Below, one piece after another: positions 1 to 5,800 of a stretch of DNA of 5,998 bases. Made by a program: the position numbers and the translations under genes. The DNA lies in contig JAJRAP010000286.1 of the NCBI GenBank assembly GCA_028679855.1, positions 1 through 5,998 on the forward strand, in the 5' to 3' direction. The notes under the pieces are model-generated. The model made no database searches. It saw only the letters and a program-made list of their open reading frames with translations, and was not told the DNA's origin. The stretch comes from Candidatus Methanoperedens sp. Lineage in GTDB: Archaea; Halobacteriota; Methanosarcinia; Methanosarcinales; Methanoperedenaceae. How positions within the stretch are numbered: position 1 is the first letter of the stretch; each line of letters starts with the position of its first letter.

Positions 1-1463
1 ATACTATCCAGCGTCTTCGCGATGCATACATGCGCCTGGGGTTTGAGGAGTACATGAATCCCATCATCGTTGAAGACAGGGATATACATAAGCAGTTCGG
101 GTACGAGGCGCTTGCGGTGCTTGACCGATGCTTCTACACAGGTGGTCTTCCGAGACCTAACGTGGGTATCTCTGATGAAAGGATAGAGCAGATAAAAACC
201 ATCCTGGGAGAACTTAATGAGGAAGGGATCGAGAAAATAAGACAAATTCTCCACTCATACAAGAAAGGCGAGATAGAAGGGGATGACCTTGTACCTGAGA
301 TGTCAAAAGAATTGAAAGCCCCTGATTCAAAAGTGGCTGTGATGATTGACCATGTTTTCCCTGAATTCAAGTCCCTTGTTCCCGTGTGTTCGCAGAACAC
401 GCTGCGAAGTCACATGACCTCAGGATGGTTCATCAGTCTTGGTGAAATGATGGATTATTGCAGAGTTCCTTTGAAGCTATTTTCAGTGGACAGGTGCTTC
501 AGGCGGGAGCAGGCAGAAGATGCAACCAGGCTTATGGCATATTATTCAGCGTCCTGCGTCATTATGGATGAGAACGTGAGCGTCGATGACGGGAAAGCCG
601 TGGCAGCCGGGCTTTTGAGCCAGTTCGGTTTTTCTAATTTCACATTCAGACCGGATGATAAAAGAAGCAAGTATTATGTCCCTGATACGCAGACCGAGGT
701 ATTCGCATTTCACCCAAAACTTGTAGGTTCAAAGACAAAATACAAGGATGGATGGGTGGAAGTTGCGACCTTCGGGATTTACTCGCCTTCAGCGCTTTCG
801 CAGTACAACATCCCATACCCTGTGATGAACCTGGGTATGGGTGTGGAGCGGCTTGCGATGATCCTGCACGATTCGATGGATGTCCGTGCGCTCACATACC
901 CGCAGTTCCAGTATAAGATCAACTGGGTGATGTCGGATAGCCAGATAGCGAGCATGATATCTGTCGAAGATACACCGACGACGGGAACGGGGAAAGAGAT
1001 ACACAGAGCGATAGTCAGGATTTGCGAGCAGCATGGGAATACACAGAGCCCGTGCGAGTTCACGGTATGGGAGGGACAATTGTTTGACAGGAATATCATA
1101 GTGAAAGTGGTGGAACCTGAAGAGAATACAAAGCTTTGCGGTCCTGCTGCGATGAATGAGGTCATCTCCTACAAAAACGATATACTTGGACTGCCCAGGA
1201 CATCAAGGTGGGATGAAGCTTTCAAGAACGGTGTGATTTCTGGAATAAGATATATTGATGCTTTCGCGGCACGCTGTGCAAAGGAAATAGAGGATGCTGC
1301 AAAGAACGGAAGCGGCTCTGAAACAAGGGTCAGGATAATCAAAGTGCCGTCAGAGATAAATATCAGGATAGACCCGATAGCGCAGAGATATATTACAGGA
1401 TTGAAGAAGAAGATAGACACAAGAGGACCTGTGTTCACGACCGTGAGAATGGAGATTATTTAA
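1..1463 (+). CDS. sepS: O-phosphoseryl-tRNA(Cys) synthetase (SepRS), 5'-truncated by window edge
   Basis: This enzyme is a class II aminoacyl-tRNA synthetase that charges tRNA(Cys) with O-phosphoserine; SepCysS then converts the product to Cys-tRNA(Cys), the indirect cysteine route of methanogens and relatives. The frame is open from the first base (first whole codon at 3), so the ATG at 30 is internal. By memory alignment to the roughly 540-residue Methanocaldococcus protein, about 50 N-terminal residues are missing. Visible marks are the SHMTSGWF block (about 408-431), class II motif 2 with FSVDRCFRREQ (480-512), the YSASC segment (543-557) whose serines are in the phosphoserine pocket in known structures, and motif 3 NLGMGVERLAM (828-860). 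The C-terminal region ends with the family-like DTRGPVF segment. The TAA at 1461 lies 4 bases before the next gene. SepRS identity is very secure; no SepCysS gene is visible here. Confidence 0.96.
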   Translation, partial: TIQRLRDAYMRLGFEEYMNPIIVEDRDIHKQFGYEALAVLDRCFYTGGLPRPNVGISDERIEQIKTILGELNEEGIEKIRQILHSYKKGEIEGDDLVPEMSKELKAPDSKVAVMIDHVFPEFKSLVPVCSQNTLRSHMTSGWFISLGEMMDYCRVPLKLFSVDRCFRREQAEDATRLMAYYSASCVIMDENVSVDDGKAVAAGLLSQFGFSNFTFRPDDKRSKYYVPDTQTEVFAFHPKLVGSKTKYKDGWVEVATFGIYSPSALSQYNIPYPVMNLGMGVERLAMILHDSMDVRALTYPQFQYKINWVMSDSQIASMISVEDTPTTGTGKEIHRAIVRICEQHGNTQSPCEFTVWEGQLFDRNIIVKVVEPEENTKLCGPAAMNEVISYKNDILGLPRTSRWDEAFKNGVISGIRYIDAFAARCAKEIEDAAKNGSGSETRVRIIKVPSEINIRIDPIAQRYITGLKKKIDTRGPVFTTVRMEII

Positions 1464-1467
1464 TTTT

Positions 1468-2028
1468 ATGAAATTAAGAGCTGAACCTTATACTCTTGAA
1501 ATGCGCCATGATTTCAAAGAATCCGAAAAAGATTTGAGGAGCAATTTAAATCTTGATTGGTGTGATGGAATTTTATTCAATGTTACTGCAATAGAAAACA
1601 AACCACTTAATGAATACGACGCTGCTCTATGGAATGAGAAGGAGAAAGCGATTTTATTTGTAGAATATAAAAATACGACTTTAAGTTACAATAATTTAAA
1701 AGAGTGGGACGCTCAGCAGAAATATGACCTTGCTCGCAACATTGCCAGAGCATTTGGTTTTGCAAAGTATAATTTTGTCATAGTAGTTAATGGTTTTGAA
1801 CCGAAATCAGAGAAATGCAAGGGTAAGGTTGCAGTTATTTCGATTGACGAACTCAGAGAATATGTGCTTAAACCTGAATCATTCAAATCTACACTTGTCG
1901 AACTTGATTACGCTGAAGGGCTTTTAAGTAAATACAATCACGAAGAAAATACTGTTGAATTCAACAAAGAACAGGTCTTAAAAGAATTGAAAGATTTGCG
2001 AAATATGATTGAGCAGGTGAACAAATAA
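1468..2028 (+). CDS. Putative PD-(D/E)xK nuclease-fold protein of unknown role
   Basis: I do not recognise this 186-residue protein as a named family. Residues about 48-68 read as two beta strands carrying Asp51 (in NEYDAALW) and Glu66-x-Lys68 (in ILFVEYKN). That D...ExK arrangement is the metal-binding core of PD-(D/E)xK nucleases. A helix with QQKYDLARNIARAFG (83-97) and a strand YNFVIVVNG (101-109) follow, as expected for the fold. Residues about 155-186 look like a charged, possibly coiled-coil helix. No signal peptide or membrane segment is visible, so it is probably cytoplasmic. The gene is AT-rich (about 35% GC by hand count at 1501-1560) and sits 4 bases after sepS and directly before aroK, which suggests acquisition. 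A GGAG at 1451-1454 is a distant, weak ribosome-binding site. It could be a restriction-type or repair nuclease, or a catalytically dead relative; the fold assignment is inference from motifs. Confidence 0.6.
   Translation: MKLRAEPYTLEMRHDFKESEKDLRSNLNLDWCDGILFNVTAIENKPLNEYDAALWNEKEKAILFVEYKNTTLSYNNLKEWDAQQKYDLARNIARAFGFAKYNFVIVVNGFEPKSEKCKGKVAVISIDELREYVLKPESFKSTLVELDYAEGLLSKYNHEENTVEFNKEQVLKELKDLRNMIEQVNK
2015..2020 (+). promoter_or_regulatory. Shine-Dalgarno sequence for aroK
   Basis: AGGTGA is an exact match to part of the archaeal anti-Shine-Dalgarno complement, 8 bases before the ATG at 2029. It lies inside the last codons of the nuclease-like gene, so translation of the two genes is probably coupled. 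Confidence 0.65.
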
Positions 2029-2880
2029 ATGAAGCAATCAGGATACGCTTACGCATACGGCGCAGGAACCATAATCAATGCGATCGCAACATGGAAAGGC
2101 GCAGCATTTGGCATCGAACTTAAGACCGAAGCAGAAGTCGTGCTTACCGATTCCAAAAACATACAGGGCTATATGGAGGAAGGTGGTGACACCAGGCTTA
2201 TCGAGCGCTGTGTCGAGCTTACACTTTTGCACTTTGGTTCAACAATTGGCGCAAAGGTCGCCACGATGAGCGAAATCCCGATAGCCAGCGGGCTAAAATC
2301 CTCAAGTGCGGCTGCGAATGCAGTTGTTCTTGCTACTCTTGATGCGCTGGGTGAAAAACTTGAACCCATCGAGGCGGTAAAAATTGGCGTACAGGCTGCG
2401 ATCGAAGCAAAGGTTACGATAACTGGCGCTTTCGATGACGCCTGCGCCTCGATGCTGGGAGGATTCGTTATTACTGATAATAAGAGAAAAGAACTTATAA
2501 ACAGGGTGGAGCGTGATTCCGAGGTACTTATCCTTGCTCCTGACAAGAAAGTGTTCAGTTCTGACACGAATGTGGCCCGCTCACGGCTTATAGGGCGATG
2601 GGTTGAGCTTGCATATAATGAGGCTCTATACGGAAATTTCGAGAAAGCCATGACCCTTAACGGCTTCCTTTACTGCGCAGCGCTTGGATTCAGCACAGAG
2701 CCCATGATGGCGGCGCTTGAAGTAGGGATCGAGGGCGTGAGCCTTTCCGGCACCGGTCCCGCGTATACAGCCCTTGGCAGCCCTGAACTGCTGGACGAAC
2801 TGGAGCCTGTGTGGCGCGGGATAGGCGGAAAAGTGATAAGGACCAAAGTCAATAATAGTGGTGGAAGAATATGCCGCTAA
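2029..2880 (+). CDS. aroK: Archaeal GHMP-type shikimate kinase
   Basis: This 283-residue enzyme phosphorylates shikimate with ATP to shikimate 3-phosphate in the chorismate pathway. It belongs to the GHMP kinase superfamily (relatives of homoserine and mevalonate kinases), the archaeal replacement for bacterial AroK. Visible motifs in order are the N-terminal AYGAGTIINAI substrate segment (residues 9-19), the Gly/Ser-rich ATP-binding loop PIASGLKSSSAAANA (84-98), the TGAFDDACASMLGG acidic/catalytic segment (132-145) and the C-terminal GHMP motif SLSGTGPAYTALG (238-250). Length matches the family. The start is the ATG immediately after the preceding stop codon, with AGGTGA 8 bases upstream. 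Its last 10 bases overlap the start of aroQ, so the two are translationally coupled steps of one pathway. GC content returns to about 53% here, unlike the gene before it. Confidence 0.95.
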   Translation: MKQSGYAYAYGAGTIINAIATWKGAAFGIELKTEAEVVLTDSKNIQGYMEEGGDTRLIERCVELTLLHFGSTIGAKVATMSEIPIASGLKSSSAAANAVVLATLDALGEKLEPIEAVKIGVQAAIEAKVTITGAFDDACASMLGGFVITDNKRKELINRVERDSEVLILAPDKKVFSSDTNVARSRLIGRWVELAYNEALYGNFEKAMTLNGFLYCAALGFSTEPMMAALEVGIEGVSLSGTGPAYTALGSPELLDELEPVWRGIGGKVIRTKVNNSGGRICR

Positions 2881-3155
2881 AAGAGGTCAGGGCAAAGATA
2901 GAAAAGATCGATGCGCAGATACTCAAACTTATCGAGCAGAGGACAGCGCTTGCAAAGGATGTACTTGATGCGAAAAGGGCTATTGCCATGCCGATAAATG
3001 ATGTTGAGCAGAACAAAATGGTACTGGAAAGGGGGGCGAATTTTGCGACAGAGATGGGGCTTGATGGGGAGTCTGTGAAGCGGATTTTTGAGATACTTAT
3101 TAAGATGAATATCGAGCGGCAGCATGAGATGAGCGGGGAAGGGAATCTACCGTAA
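2871..3155 (+). CDS. aroQ: Chorismate mutase, AroQ class, monofunctional
   Basis: This 94-residue all-helical enzyme rearranges chorismate to prephenate for phenylalanine and tyrosine synthesis and is expected to act as an intertwined dimer. Aligned by eye to E. coli P-protein chorismate mutase, Arg7, Arg24, Lys35, Asp44 and Gln84 occupy the positions of Arg11, Arg28, Lys39, Asp48 and Gln88. Asn80 replaces Ser84. The positions of Arg51 and Glu52 hold Gln47 and Asn48, which is unusual relative to the sequences I remember. There is no fused prephenate dehydratase or dehydrogenase domain. A GGTGGA at 2860-2865 precedes the ATG by 5 bases, and the gene overlaps the end of aroK by 10 bases. Family assignment is secure; whether activity is altered by the two substitutions is open. 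Confidence 0.93.
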   Translation: MPLKEVRAKIEKIDAQILKLIEQRTALAKDVLDAKRAIAMPINDVEQNKMVLERGANFATEMGLDGESVKRIFEILIKMNIERQHEMSGEGNLP

Positions 3156-3173
3156 TGTGATATTACTTTCACA
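3156..3173 (+). promoter_or_regulatory. Palindrome TGTGA-N8-TCACA upstream of the rpa promoter
   Basis: A perfect 5-base inverted repeat, TGTGA at 3156-3160 and TCACA at 3169-3173, starts directly after the aroQ stop codon and ends 14 bases before the TATA box. The position suits an activator or regulator binding site. It could also be a weak hairpin in the aroQ mRNA 3' end, or chance. Confidence 0.3.
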
Positions 3174-3187
3174 CCGCTCTGATAACC

Positions 3188-3195
3188 TTTATATT
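3188..3195 (+). promoter_or_regulatory. Archaeal TATA box for the rpa operon
   Basis: TTTATATT is a close match to the archaeal TATA consensus and lies in the only sizeable intergenic gap of the first 4.8 kb. Transcription would be expected to start about 26 bases downstream of its centre, near 3218, leaving a leader of about 43 bases before the ATG at 3261. No clear purine-rich BRE is visible just upstream. Confidence 0.6.
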
Positions 3196-3218
3196 CCCAC
3201 AGGTGCAAGGTGATCATT

Positions 3219-3254
3219 GCCTCTCAACTAACAAATCAAACAAGAGGCTTGAGG
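3219..3254 (+). promoter_or_regulatory. rpa mRNA leader with two alternative short stems around the ribosome-binding site
   Basis: GCCTCT (3219-3224) can pair perfectly with AGAGGC (3243-3248), leaving the Shine-Dalgarno GAGG (3251-3254) free. The overlapping CTCAA (3223-3227) can instead pair with TTGAG (3249-3253), which would cover it. The two pairings share bases and exclude each other. The stems are short, so function is speculative. Confidence 0.25.
3251..3254 (+). promoter_or_regulatory. Shine-Dalgarno sequence deciding the rpa start
   Basis: GAGG lies 6 bases before the ATG at 3261. This favours that start over the in-frame GTG at 3210, which would fall at or upstream of the expected transcription start and adds 17 residues unlike the family N-terminus. 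Confidence 0.6.
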
Positions 3255-3260
3255 AAAAAT

Positions 3261-4199
3261 ATGAGTGATATAACAACAAAAATAGTAGCCCGATTCACAG
3301 AATTGGGAATAAAAGTACAGCCAGACGAAATCGAAACCCGGTTGGACCAGTTGATAAATAAGTTCAAGGTGCCTCCTGAAGAAGCACGCAGGAACGTGAT
3401 CAACTATTTTCTGAAACAGCACAACATCCCGAGAACTGAGTTTTTCGAGACGCGTGAAACCCCGCAGGTGAAAGCGTCAGATATCAAAGAGGATGGCAAG
3501 TGGGTAACTCTGCGCGGCAAGGTCGTGCAGCTCTGGGAAACGAAGCATGAATCCATGTCTCAGGTAGGACTGATGGGCGATGAGTCAGGAACGATAAGAT
3601 TCACGAAATGGACAAAAGCCGGGCTGCCGCAGGTCGAAGAAGGCAAGAGCTATCTGTTCAAGAACGTCATCACTTCGGAATATCAGGGACAGTTCAGCGT
3701 CAAGCTGAATAAGACAAGTGAGATAATACCGATAAACGAGGACATAGAAGTGGGCAGGTCGCTTGTTGAATACAGCGGCGCAATCGTGGACATCCAGAGC
3801 GGTTCAGGACTTATCAAGCGCTGCCCTGAATGCAACCGCGCGCTTGTGAAGGGCGCATGCGGCGAACACGGCAAGGTGGACGGCATCTACGATCTTCGTG
3901 TGAAAGCGGTCATGGACGACGGGGAAAAGGTTCAGGATATCCTATTGAACAGGGAAGTCACTGAGGCTCTGGTCGGCATTACTCTTGATCAGGCAAAGGA
4001 CATGGCGACAGAAGCGCTTGACCAGGCTGTGGTGCTTGATGTAATAAAAAGCAAGCTTGTGGGCAGGTATTTCATCGTTTCAGGAGCAAAACTTGACAGG
4101 TTCATACTGGTGGATACGATAAAACTGGATACAACACCGATCGAAGAAGGCATTATGAGTCTGCTCGCGAGTGCAGCGCCAGTTGCACAGGAGGCGTAA
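3261..4199 (+). CDS. rpa: Replication protein A (single-stranded DNA-binding), zinc-finger OB-fold type
   Basis: This 312-residue protein is a euryarchaeal RPA large-subunit-like protein (COG1599 type) that coats single-stranded DNA in replication, repair and recombination. The N-terminal about 60 residues are helical and charged. A first OB fold covers about residues 70-160, with WVTLRGKVVQLWE (81-93), GLMGDESGTIRFTKW (103-117) and the SYLFKNV segment (130-136). A second OB-like domain at about 165-290 carries the zinc finger C188-x2-C191-x8-C200-x2-H203. One canonical OB plus a zinc-finger OB resembles the compact archaeal RPA41/RPA2-3 architecture rather than the multi-OB RPA1 form. The start is the ATG with GAGG 6 bases upstream. 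It has its own TATA box, and its stop is followed after one base by its partner gene, so the pair is almost certainly one operon. Which paralogue number it should carry cannot be decided here. Confidence 0.93.
   Translation: MSDITTKIVARFTELGIKVQPDEIETRLDQLINKFKVPPEEARRNVINYFLKQHNIPRTEFFETRETPQVKASDIKEDGKWVTLRGKVVQLWETKHESMSQVGLMGDESGTIRFTKWTKAGLPQVEEGKSYLFKNVITSEYQGQFSVKLNKTSEIIPINEDIEVGRSLVEYSGAIVDIQSGSGLIKRCPECNRALVKGACGEHGKVDGIYDLRVKAVMDDGEKVQDILLNREVTEALVGITLDQAKDMATEALDQAVVLDVIKSKLVGRYFIVSGAKLDRFILVDTIKLDTTPIEEGIMSLLASAAPVAQEA
4189..4194 (+). promoter_or_regulatory. Shine-Dalgarno sequence for the RPA-associated protein
   Basis: AGGAGG lies 6 bases before the ATG at 4201 and inside the last codons of rpa. 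It supports that start over the in-frame GTG at 4171 and implies translational coupling. Confidence 0.75.
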
Positions 4200-4200
4200 C

Positions 4201-4800
4201 ATGGCTGAAAATGGATCAGGGAACGGATCTGGAAGCGGATCAGGATTCGCACGCGAAGTAGCGCACCGCATATTCGCAGCAGAGTTCAGGGAATCTAACT
4301 TACAGGCAAAGGAAGGGCATGACCAGTATTCTCCATCATACTTGCTCACCCCCACAGGCGCAAACTGCAACCGCGTCTTCATTGTTGGAACGCTGACCGA
4401 GAAGGATGATGTTGGCACGGATAACGAGTTCTGGCGCGGGCGCATCGTTGATCCCACAGGTGCTTTCTTCGTGACTGCGGGACAGTACCAGCCCGAAGCC
4501 GCTCAGGTGCTTGCAAAGACCATGCCGCCGGAGTTCATCGCCGTGATAGGCAAACCTACCACTTACACCACCAAAGAAGGGAACGTTCTCACGTCCATCA
4601 GGGCAGAGTCCATGCAGATAGTGGATGCTGCGACGCGGGACAGGTGGGTCGTGGACTGCGCGAAGCACACCATGGCGAGGCTTGAGAGATTGAAGGGTAA
4701 TGAGCCTGATGCTGTGAAGGCGAGGGAGCATTACTCTACTGATGTTGAGAGCTACAGGGTGATGGTGCAGCAGGCGCTGGAGTCGGTGAGGGCACGGTAG
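4201..4800 (+). CDS. RPA-associated protein (RPAP, COG3390-type OB-fold partner of RPA)
   Basis: This 199-residue protein matches the archaeal family encoded next to RPA genes (haloarchaeal RPAP; related to the Pyrococcus 32-kDa RPA subunit) and is expected to bind RPA and share its role on single-stranded DNA. After a Gly/Ser-rich flexible start (residues 5-15) comes a short helix FAREVAHRIFAAEF (16-29) and then an OB fold at about 40-140. The OB fold includes RVFIVGTLTEKDD, FWRGRIVDPTGAFFVTAGQY and the strand FIAVIGKPTTY. The C-terminal about 55 residues form a charged helical region that could contact the partner. The gene begins one base after the rpa stop with a full AGGAGG site. Its GC-rich composition matches rpa. 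It is the last gene before the composition shift. Confidence 0.88.
   Translation: MAENGSGNGSGSGSGFAREVAHRIFAAEFRESNLQAKEGHDQYSPSYLLTPTGANCNRVFIVGTLTEKDDVGTDNEFWRGRIVDPTGAFFVTAGQYQPEAAQVLAKTMPPEFIAVIGKPTTYTTKEGNVLTSIRAESMQIVDAATRDRWVVDCAKHTMARLERLKGNEPDAVKAREHYSTDVESYRVMVQQALESVRAR
4213..4248 (+). repeat. Three imperfect 12-base tandem units encoding a Gly-Ser linker
   Basis: GGATCAGGGAAC, GGATCTGGAAGC and GGATCAGGATTC follow one another without a gap. They encode GSGN, GSGS and GSGF near the start of the RPA-associated protein. The shared GGATC[A/T]GG core suggests local tandem duplication. Confidence 0.7.
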
Positions 4801-4809
4801 TGCCTTCAA

Positions 4810-4819
4810 TTTTTTATAA
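4810..4819 (+). terminator. T-rich tract after the RPA operon (possible terminator or weak TATA)
   Basis: Six consecutive T at 4810-4815 followed by ATAA lie 10 bases after the stop codon at 4798-4800. Archaeal transcription often ends at such T-runs. The same bases resemble a TATA box, but a start 25 bases downstream would fall inside the next gene, so termination reads better. No stem precedes it. Confidence 0.35.
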
Positions 4820-4825
4820 GAAAGA

Positions 4826-4829
4826 GAGG
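4826..4829 (+). promoter_or_regulatory. Shine-Dalgarno sequence for the beta-flower gene
   Basis: GAGG, within AGAGGT, lies 7 bases before the ATG at 4837. It supports that start over the out-of-frame ATG at 4853. Confidence 0.5.
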
Positions 4830-4836
4830 TAGTTAT

Positions 4837-5208
4837 ATGGAATTAATATTTTATGATTCAGAAGGAAAGCCTGTTTCTTATACAGAAGATTTCGAGCATA
4901 TATATCTTTTTTCTGGCGAACCAGTTGCATATTTCAATAATGATTCTATTTATTCATTTTCTGGAGGGCATCTTGGGGGATTTAAGAACGGATGGGCAAG
5001 AGATAATAATGGTCAATGTGTCTTCTTTACTGAAAACGCTACAGGAGGACCTTTGAAACCGATGAAAATGATGAAGCCTATGAAAAGCTTGAAACAAATG
5101 AGACCAATGAAGAGAATGAAAGAAATGCAACCTATGAAACCGATGGACTCATTATCGTGGTCTGAACTTTCTGGAGAGCAATTCTTTAAACAAAACGGAG
5201 GTAATTAA
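4837..5208 (+). CDS. 4-fold beta-flower-type protein with x-Met-Lys triplet tail
   Basis: This 123-residue protein resembles what I recall as the 4-fold beta flower family, found sporadically in bacteria and some archaea, function unknown. Residues 2-68 read as four related beta units of about 16-18 residues, each with a hydrophobic strand, a Gly-centred turn and a second strand (for example HIYLFSGEPVAYF at 21-33 and SIYSFSGGHLGGF at 37-49). The family-like FFTENATGGPLKPMK follows (63-77). Residues 72-104 are eleven contiguous triplets of the form x-[Met/Leu]-[Lys/Arg/Gln/Asp], giving a basic tail with a hydrophobic residue every third position. A short C-terminal segment SLSWSELSGEQFF (105-117) closes it. 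No signal peptide or membrane segment is visible. The gene is AT-rich, 36 bases after the RPA operon, and probably forms a transcription unit with the membrane protein gene 3 bases downstream. No biochemical role can be assigned. Confidence 0.75.
   Translation: MELIFYDSEGKPVSYTEDFEHIYLFSGEPVAYFNNDSIYSFSGGHLGGFKNGWARDNNGQCVFFTENATGGPLKPMKMMKPMKSLKQMRPMKRMKEMQPMKPMDSLSWSELSGEQFFKQNGGN
5050..5148 (+). repeat. Eleven 9-base units encoding the x-Met/Leu-Lys triplets
   Basis: Every third codon from 5053 onward is ATG or TTG, and most units end in AAA or AAG. Flanking codons vary (CCT, CCG, CCA for Pro; AAA, AAG for Lys). The periodicity is therefore held at the protein level rather than by a recent DNA duplication. 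Confidence 0.85.
5197..5201 (+). promoter_or_regulatory. Shine-Dalgarno sequence for the membrane protein gene
   Basis: GGAGG lies 10 bases before the ATG at 5212 and within the Gly-Gly codons that end the beta-flower gene. This indicates coupled translation of the two genes. Confidence 0.6.
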
Positions 5209-5211
5209 AGA

Positions 5212-5793
5212 ATGAAATTGAGCCATGCAATAGAGATGCCGGGAGTGTACATAGCGGCTTTCTTTCTTTGGTTAAAGAAACATTTGGATTTGCTCGTAAT
5301 TGGAATTCTTGGCTGGTCTTTCTTTAATCCATTTACTGCATCTATAGTATTTTTGTTTCTCATTATTTTATTTGAAGGTTACGTATTGCTTCTAAGTTTT
5401 TCATTAAAACCAAGACCTGACGCCTCTAAGTGGTCTGAGGATGAAATTACAGTACTCCGCAAGTACCCTTATTACTTCTATTATCCTTTTTCATCAAAGT
5501 CAGACTCTTCCAATTTGTCTGGAATTGCACTATCGACGTTTATTTGGGTACCATGGCTTTTATATAATAATCTTTGGCTTCCGGGAATAATAATTGGTGC
5601 AAACTGTTTTATTTCAGGTTCACTTTCTCAGAAACTAAATCCTAGAGCCTTTCTTCACGATGCTGTCGAAAATAGAGGTAAAATGTTTTTACTGTCAGAA
5701 ATGAAAGCTGTAGATTCTGTTTGTGAGAAAATTCTTGAATGCCAACGAGAGGCGATAAAATCCAAAAAAGGAGAAGAAGAATTATCGAGTTGA
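5212..5793 (+). CDS. Uncharacterised membrane protein, about four transmembrane helices
   Basis: I do not recognise a named family. The 193-residue product has hydrophobic segments at about residues 25-39, 41-65, 103-118 and 122-139. A first amphipathic stretch VYIAAFFLWLKK lies at 12-23. Between the second and third helices is an aromatic-rich, partly basic loop with KWSEDEITVLRKYPYYFYYPF (split here as 73-84 and 85-93). After the last helix come SQKLNPRAFLHD (139-150) and a charged helical tail ending in KSKKGEEELSS. The motifs YPYYFYYPF, IWVPWLLY and LNPRAF look conserved in character and would be good search seeds. The ATG is 3 bases after the beta-flower stop with GGAGG upstream. The gene is AT-rich like its neighbours. 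Function is unknown; co-expression with the beta-flower protein is the best clue. Confidence 0.75.
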   Translation: MKLSHAIEMPGVYIAAFFLWLKKHLDLLVIGILGWSFFNPFTASIVFLFLIILFEGYVLLLSFSLKPRPDASKWSEDEITVLRKYPYYFYYPFSSKSDSSNLSGIALSTFIWVPWLLYNNLWLPGIIIGANCFISGSLSQKLNPRAFLHDAVENRGKMFLLSEMKAVDSVCEKILECQREAIKSKKGEEELSS

Positions 5794-5800
5794 TATAATT

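Noticed and set aside
779..1165. Minus-strand open frame of 128 codons inside sepS
   Set aside because: It lies wholly opposite a well-supported synthetase gene, and its product has no recognisable domain; it is a shadow of biased codon use.
2169..2651. Minus-strand open frame of 160 codons inside aroK
   Set aside because: It is antisense to a clear GHMP kinase; the Ser/Ala-rich product is typical of an antisense reading of Gly/Ala/Ser codons.
3210..3260. Upstream GTG start giving rpa 17 extra residues
   Set aside because: It would lie at or before the expected transcription start from the TATA box and lacks a ribosome-binding site, whereas the ATG at 3261 has GAGG 6 bases upstream.
4171..4200. 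Upstream GTG start for the RPA-associated protein
   Set aside because: AGGAGG at 4189-4194 is correctly spaced for the ATG at 4201, and the extra residues are only rpa codons read in another frame.
4336..4809. Minus-strand open frame of 157 codons over the RPA-associated gene
   Set aside because: It is His/Arg/Pro-rich and low-complexity, with no family features, opposite a gene with a strong ribosome-binding site.
4811..4819. TATA box for the beta-flower gene
   Set aside because: It is too close to the ATG at 4837: transcription would begin at or inside the coding sequence unless the gene is leaderless from a later codon.
4853..5056. Overlapping + strand frame of 67 codons within the beta-flower gene
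   Set aside because: It is in another frame of a gene with family features and a ribosome-binding site, and it has no site of its own.
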